A stretch of 9,485 nt of DNA from an uncultured Bacteroidales bacterium (lineage in GTDB: Bacteria; Bacteroidota; Bacteroidia; Bacteroidales; F082): NCBI GenBank assembly GCA_937884015.1, contig CALGBV010000275.1, positions 1-9,485 of the forward strand, given 5' to 3'. The notes beneath the pieces are model-generated. The model saw only the letters and a program-made list of their open reading frames with translations. It made no database searches and was not told the DNA's origin. Both the position numbers and the translations under genes were made by a program. Positions 5,831 to 9,485 of this stretch are shown here, one piece after another (the first letter of the stretch is position 1; each line of letters opens with the position of its first letter).

Positions 5831-8158
5831 CTACCGCTCCACCATTTCACCATTCACCAACACCTTAAACTTTTTTCCTTCTGGTGCCGAAACGGGGTAA
5901 TCAACGACCTTTCCATCCTTCCATTCGCAATCAACGACAGCGCCGCCACGTGCACAAAGTCCTTTGAATGATCCATTTGGCCAACAATCGGGCAAAGCCG
6001 GCAACAATTCAATATAACCATCGTGACTTTGAATCAGCATTTCGGCAATACCCGCCGTGCCGCCGAAATTGCCATCAATTTGGAAAGGCGGATGTGCGCA
6101 AAACAAGTTCGGATACGAGCCAGCGCCATTGCCGTTATAAGTCGCACCCTCCATAGGCATACATGGCGACAACAGATTTTTCAGCAACTTATACGCATGA
6201 TTTCCATCGCCTAAGCGCGCCCAGAAATTCACCTTCCAAGCCATTGACCAGCCTGTGCCCTCATCACCGCGACGCTCCAAACTGACACGGCAAGCATCCA
6301 GCAACTGCGGCGTCTTGGCCTTTGTAATCAAGTCGCCGGGATACAAGCCGAACAAATGCGACAAATGACGGTGATGCGGTTCGGTTTCTTCGTAATCTTT
6401 CAGCCATTCCATCAAGTAACCTTTCTCGCTGACCTGCATAGGAGGAAAACGCAACTCGGTCTGTTTCAATGAGTCAGCAAAAGCAAGGTCTTCATTCAAA
6501 ATAGCGGAAGCAGAAGCCACTGCATCGAAAAGTTCGGTGATAATCTGCACGTCCATCGTGCTGCCCATGCAGACGCTTGCCATGCGCCCATCGTTAAGAC
6601 AGAACGCATTTTCAGGCGATGAAGTCGGTGCCGTGACCAACCAACCGTGTTCAGGTTCCTCAATCATCACATCCATGAAAAAATGTGCCGCACCTTTTAG
6701 CATCGGATAGATTTCTTTCAGAAAATCAACGTCTTCCGTAAAAAGATAATGCTGCCAAGCATGTAAAGCCAGCCATGCGCCGCAAGTATTGGTTGCACCC
6801 CACGAAGGATGTTCGCCAGGAGCCGAATACCCCCAAATATTGGTTCCGAAATGCGCCACCCAACCTTGCGCATCGTAAAAATCGCGCGCCGTCTTTTCTC
6901 CTGTAACGGAAAGATTTTCAGCAAGTTTCACCAATGGCAAATGCAGTTCCGAAAGATTGCAAACTTCGACCGGCCAATGGTTCATCTGCACATTGATGTT
7001 CAGATGATAGTCGCCATTCCAAGGCGTCTGAATCGTGTTTGCCCAAAGTCCCTGCAAATTCGGCGGCAGCAAATCCTCGCGCGTGGAACTAATCAAAAGA
7101 TAACGGCCGAAATTGAAGTAAGCCATTGGCAACCAAGCATCTTCCTCATCAAGAAAACGCTGCCAATGTTCCGACAAAGTCATCGTGTCATTGACAACCG
7201 CTTCACCAATTTGCAGGCTTGCCCTATCAAACAAGGCTTGATAGCTTTCAAGATGCTGCTGCAATTCAGTTTCATAATCCAAAGAATCAAAGAATTGAAA
7301 ATCGACATCTTTAACTCTCTTCTTTCTATCTTCCCAATTCGTTTGGGAAATGAAATACAGCGTTGCCTCATTTGCATTTTGCAAAACGACGCACGAATCA
7401 TTGAAAGACACTTCTCCCCCATCATTTTTCAGGCACACGACCGCCTGATAACGCATGCCTTCCGCATTTTCCTGACCGCTTTCCAACATTCCGAACATCA
7501 CGATTCCGTTTTCCGATGTGATGATTTCGGCGCGTTCGGGACGATTCAGATTATAAGCAAACGACACCATGTTTTCCTGATTGGCAGTGAAATGAATCAC
7601 GCCAAGATCATCTTTGCGCGAGGCAAAATAATCGCGGCGATAGGAAACGCCACCTTTATTAAATAAGGTGTAAGCCATAGCATCGCTGACATTGAGACCG
7701 CGCTCGTAATCAGTCGCGGGAGCATCGTTTTCATAGAAATAGGTAATATCCAAGTTGCCCAAGGTTTGATAGCAGCCGTATGGCACATTCGCCCCGCTCC
7801 CGTGACCAGAGCCTTCTCCCCCACAAACAAACGATTCATACATAAGCTGTTGCGCTTCATAATTCTTGCCTTCCAAAAGCAATTCACGGATTTCGGGCAA
7901 TGCCGCTTTCGCTTTCGGATTGGCATCGTCATTCGGACTTCCCGACCATAAGGTTATGTCGTTCAAAACAATATGTTCGTTTTCAACGCCGCCATCAGAC
8001 ATCATGCCCAAATGACCATTGCCTAAGGGCAAAGTCTCCTCCCAAATTTTGGCTGGCGCATCATAACGCAAAACGATTGAATCATCACATTCATTTTCAG
8101 CGTTTTCGCACGAAACCAAGAATGGCAGCAAAAGGAAAATTAGGTAATGTTTTCTCAT
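5831..8158 (-). CDS. GH95 family lipoprotein, probable alpha-L-fucosidase
   Basis: This 775-residue enzyme carries a lipoprotein signal (MRKHYLIFLLLPFLVSC, lipidated Cys17) followed by an acidic stretch with ENECDD, which suggests export to the outer membrane and perhaps surface exposure. Domains follow GH95: an N-terminal beta-sandwich (about 28-275) opening with the PLGNGHLG motif, a linker, an (alpha/alpha)6 barrel (about 341-690) and a C-terminal beta-domain. Catalytic residues known from Bifidobacterium AfcA are matched by Asn387 and Asn389 in LNINVQMNHWP, the acid Glu516 in TSSPEN and Asp695 in FQIDGNFGG. GH95 enzymes invert terminal alpha-1,2-L-fucose on host glycans or plant polymers, while some prefer L-galactose, so substrate is not certain. 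The frame is open upstream to 8407, but I chose ATG 8158 because it begins the signal peptide and follows a -7 box; the longer form would be antisense to the divergent gene. No SusC/SusD or other glycoside hydrolase is adjacent. Confidence 0.94.
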   Translation of the reverse strand: MRKHYLIFLLLPFLVSCENAENECDDSIVLRYDAPAKIWEETLPLGNGHLGMMSDGGVENEHIVLNDITLWSGSPNDDANPKAKAALPEIRELLLEGKNYEAQQLMYESFVCGGEGSGHGSGANVPYGCYQTLGNLDITYFYENDAPATDYERGLNVSDAMAYTLFNKGGVSYRRDYFASRKDDLGVIHFTANQENMVSFAYNLNRPERAEIITSENGIVMFGMLESGQENAEGMRYQAVVCLKNDGGEVSFNDSCVVLQNANEATLYFISQTNWEDRKKRVKDVDFQFFDSLDYETELQQHLESYQALFDRASLQIGEAVVNDTMTLSEHWQRFLDEEDAWLPMAYFNFGRYLLISSTREDLLPPNLQGLWANTIQTPWNGDYHLNINVQMNHWPVEVCNLSELHLPLVKLAENLSVTGEKTARDFYDAQGWVAHFGTNIWGYSAPGEHPSWGATNTCGAWLALHAWQHYLFTEDVDFLKEIYPMLKGAAHFFMDVMIEEPEHGWLVTAPTSSPENAFCLNDGRMASVCMGSTMDVQIITELFDAVASASAILNEDLAFADSLKQTELRFPPMQVSEKGYLMEWLKDYEETEPHHRHLSHLFGLYPGDLITKAKTPQLLDACRVSLERRGDEGTGWSMAWKVNFWARLGDGNHAYKLLKNLLSPCMPMEGATYNGNGAGSYPNLFCAHPPFQIDGNFGGTAGIAEMLIQSHDGYIELLPALPDCWPNGSFKGLCARGGAVVDCEWKDGKVVDYPVSAPEGKKFKVLVNGEMVER

Positions 8159-8162
8159 TGGA

Positions 8163-8194
8163 TATGAAATTTGACAACAAAAGTAGTATTTTTG
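8163..8194 (+). promoter_or_regulatory. Promoter for the metal-exporter-like gene
   Basis: TATTTTTG (8187-8194) matches TAnnTTTG exactly. TATG (8163-8166), a 3-of-4 match to TTTG, lies 20 bp upstream. The predicted transcription start is about 13 nt before ATG 8214. The motif overlaps the oppositely directed promoter of the GH95 gene. Confidence 0.65.
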
Positions 8195-8210
8195 CACCCT
8201 TAAAATCGAA
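8178..8210 (-). promoter_or_regulatory. Promoter for the GH95 gene
   Basis: On the minus strand TACTTTTG (8185-8178) matches TAnnTTTG exactly, with TTCG (8210-8207), a 3-of-4 match to TTTG, 21 bp upstream. Transcription would start about 13 nt before the chosen ATG at 8158, which independently supports that start over the longer open frame. The -7 box is one base away from the opposing -7 box. Confidence 0.6.
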
Positions 8211-8213
8211 GTC

Positions 8214-9380
8214 ATGCACGAATTTTTGGATTTATTTTTCGACGTACTGAGAAACAGCATTTTAGTCACAGGTTTAGTCATCATCATGATGCTGATGATT
8301 GAATACATCAACATCAACTCGCAAGGAAAACTATTTGGCCGACTGAGGAAAAACCGCTTTGGACAAGTCGTTTTGGGTGCCGGTTTAGGCATCATTCCTG
8401 GCTGCATGGGCGGTTTTGCGGCGGTTTCGATGTATTCTCATAAATTGCTGAGTTTCGGCGCTTTAATCGCCATGATGATTGCTTCATCGGGCGACGAAGC
8501 CTTTGTCATGTTGGCCATGATTCCGAAGGAAGCCGTGATACTTTGCGGCATTTTGTTTGTGGTAGCCATTGTTGCGGGTCTCATCGTTGACCGTTTCTCC
8601 AAGCCGAAACAAAACGAGCATATCGGCTGCGACGAAGAATATCAGATTCACGAAGAAGACCACCATCACGGCAAGAGCGACGAGAAACCGACATGGCGCA
8701 ACATGAAGCACGCCAGCGCCGAGCGCATCGCCTTGCTTCTGGGTGTGCTGCTTTTCATTTTTGCCTTGGCTTTTGGCATGTTGGAGCATGACCATGAGCA
8801 TGAACACGAAGGCCATGGTCACGATACCGAACTGGTTATCAGCGAAGAAACGCATTGCGATGCGCATGACTTTGAAATGGAAGAAGCCCACGACCACACA
8901 CATCTCAACATCTTCGACGAATACTGGATGAACTTAATCTTTGCCCTCGTGAGTTTAGTCGTGGTTTATTTCATCGCCACTTCGCCGGAGCATATCATCA
9001 AGGAACACCTTTGGGAACATATCATCAAGAAACATTTCTTGCCGATTTTTCTCTGGACTTTCGGTGCGCTCGTCGTCATCGAAATCGGACTGCACTATTT
9101 CCACATCGAGAATTGGGTCAGTTCCAACATTCCTTGGATGATTCTGTTCGCCATCCTCATCGGCATCATTCCCGAATCAGGACCGCACATGCTTTTCGTC
9201 ACACTGTTTGCCACGGGCGTTGTGCCGTTCTCTGTGCTTTTAGCAAGTTCCATTTCCCAGGACGGGCACGCTTCTCTCCCACTTTTGGCCGAAAGCAAAT
9301 CCAGTTTCCTGAAAGCCAAAATCATCAATGTGATTGTGGCGGCCATCGTTGGTTACGCGTGCTATCTCATCGGATTCTAA
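8214..9380 (+). CDS. Histidine-rich polytopic metal exporter-like protein (ArsP_2/DUF2899 family)
   Basis: This 388-residue inner-membrane protein has about eight to ten hydrophobic segments, including about 15-30, 48-75, 78-103, 107-125, 170-190, 238-255, 275-293, 306-333, 335-347 and 368-386. Two halves share a motif, GIIPGCMGG (59-67) with SSGDEA (91-96), and GIIPESGPH (317-325) with SQDGHA (348-353), at nearly identical spacing, pointing to internal duplication. Between them lie two soluble stretches rich in His and acidic residues (about 135-166 and 191-230, including HDHEHEHEGHGHD), which probably bind transition metal. This matches the family called putative 10-TM heavy-metal exporter or putative manganese transporter. 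Export of Mn2+ or another divalent metal is an inference, as substrate residues are not established to my knowledge. ATG 8214 follows a promoter closely and has no Shine-Dalgarno. It is divergent from the GH95 gene and appears monocistronic as far as the window shows. Confidence 0.85.
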   Translation: MHEFLDLFFDVLRNSILVTGLVIIMMLMIEYININSQGKLFGRLRKNRFGQVVLGAGLGIIPGCMGGFAAVSMYSHKLLSFGALIAMMIASSGDEAFVMLAMIPKEAVILCGILFVVAIVAGLIVDRFSKPKQNEHIGCDEEYQIHEEDHHHGKSDEKPTWRNMKHASAERIALLLGVLLFIFALAFGMLEHDHEHEHEGHGHDTELVISEETHCDAHDFEMEEAHDHTHLNIFDEYWMNLIFALVSLVVVYFIATSPEHIIKEHLWEHIIKKHFLPIFLWTFGALVVIEIGLHYFHIENWVSSNIPWMILFAILIGIIPESGPHMLFVTLFATGVVPFSVLLASSISQDGHASLPLLAESKSSFLKAKIINVIVAAIVGYACYLIGF

Positions 9381-9485
9381 TCAAAATCCACAATCTGAAA
9401 TTTTAGATTTGAAAAAGGCTCTTATTTACTTGTTGGCACAAACAAAAACAATAAAAACACTTTGCCATCAATCAATTCGCTATGC
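9381..9485. other. Right-end non-coding stretch
   Basis: The final 105 bp hold no credible gene. A short near-palindrome AATCTGAAATTTTAGATT (9392-9409, one G-T wobble) follows the transporter stop by 11 nt and could help end its transcript, but there is no T-run after it. The rest is AT-rich with A-rich tracts and no full TAnnTTTG promoter that I could place with correct spacing. Confidence 0.35.

Noticed and set aside
6809..7666. 285-codon plus-strand open frame inside the GH95 gene
   Set aside because: It is wholly antisense to a well-supported enzyme with intact catalytic motifs; the composition (basic, low-complexity) is that of a shadow frame.
8159..8407. 83-residue N-terminal extension of the GH95 open frame
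   Set aside because: It is antisense to the transporter coding region, lacks a signal sequence at its own start, and would bury the clear lipoprotein signal beginning at 8158, which has a promoter directly upstream.
8484..8903. Minus-strand open frame opposite the His-rich region of the exporter-like protein
   Set aside because: Its hydrophobic Val/Met/Phe-rich sequence is explained by reverse reading of His/Asp/Glu-rich codons.

Overview
The window looks like a chromosomal stretch from a Bacteroidota bacterium, most likely an anaerobic Bacteroidales. Three intergenic regions carry the phylum's own promoter architecture (a -7 box TAnnTTTG about 19-21 bp downstream of a TTTG-like -33 box). 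Most starts lack a clear Shine-Dalgarno. The gene set (rubredoxin-first rubrerythrin, FtnA-type ferritin, GH95 lipoprotein, DUF4143 ATPase) also fits that group.

Layout. Plus strand, 1-1575: the 3' end of a diadenylate cyclase gene (cdaA-like), a rubrerythrin only 12 bp downstream, a 245-bp spacer holding palindromic and degenerate repeats, then a ferritin ending in a strong hairpin terminator. Minus strand, 1617-5617: reading leftwards, an AAA_14/DUF4143 ATPase with its own promoter and upstream tandem repeats, then a two-gene operon of a Uup-type ABC-F ATPase and a voltage-gated cation channel. The channel's ribosome binding site lies inside the last codons of the ABC-F gene. Minus strand, 5831-8158: a GH95 (alpha-L-fucosidase family) lipoprotein. 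Plus strand, 8214-9380: a polytopic, histidine-rich metal-exporter-like membrane protein, divergent from the GH95 gene across a 55-bp spacer with two abutting promoters. The last 105 bp carry no gene that I can support.

How the genes work together. Rubrerythrin and ferritin form an oxidative-stress and iron-storage pair: peroxide is reduced by the first, and ferrous iron is oxidised and stored by the second. The channel and the ABC-F protein are almost certainly co-expressed, but I know of no functional link between them. The GH95 enzyme is an orphan glycan-cleaving lipoprotein with no SusC/SusD neighbours here. The metal-exporter-like protein probably handles a divalent transition metal; manganese is the usual annotation of the family.

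Most of the window is ordinary housekeeping or accessory content, and I see no clear new multi-gene system. The points most worth a second look are the face-to-face promoters at 8163-8194, the 32-34-bp tandem repeats reaching into the ATPase promoter, the ABC-F/channel coupling with its TVEGW selectivity filter, and the palindrome-bearing spacer before ferritin.
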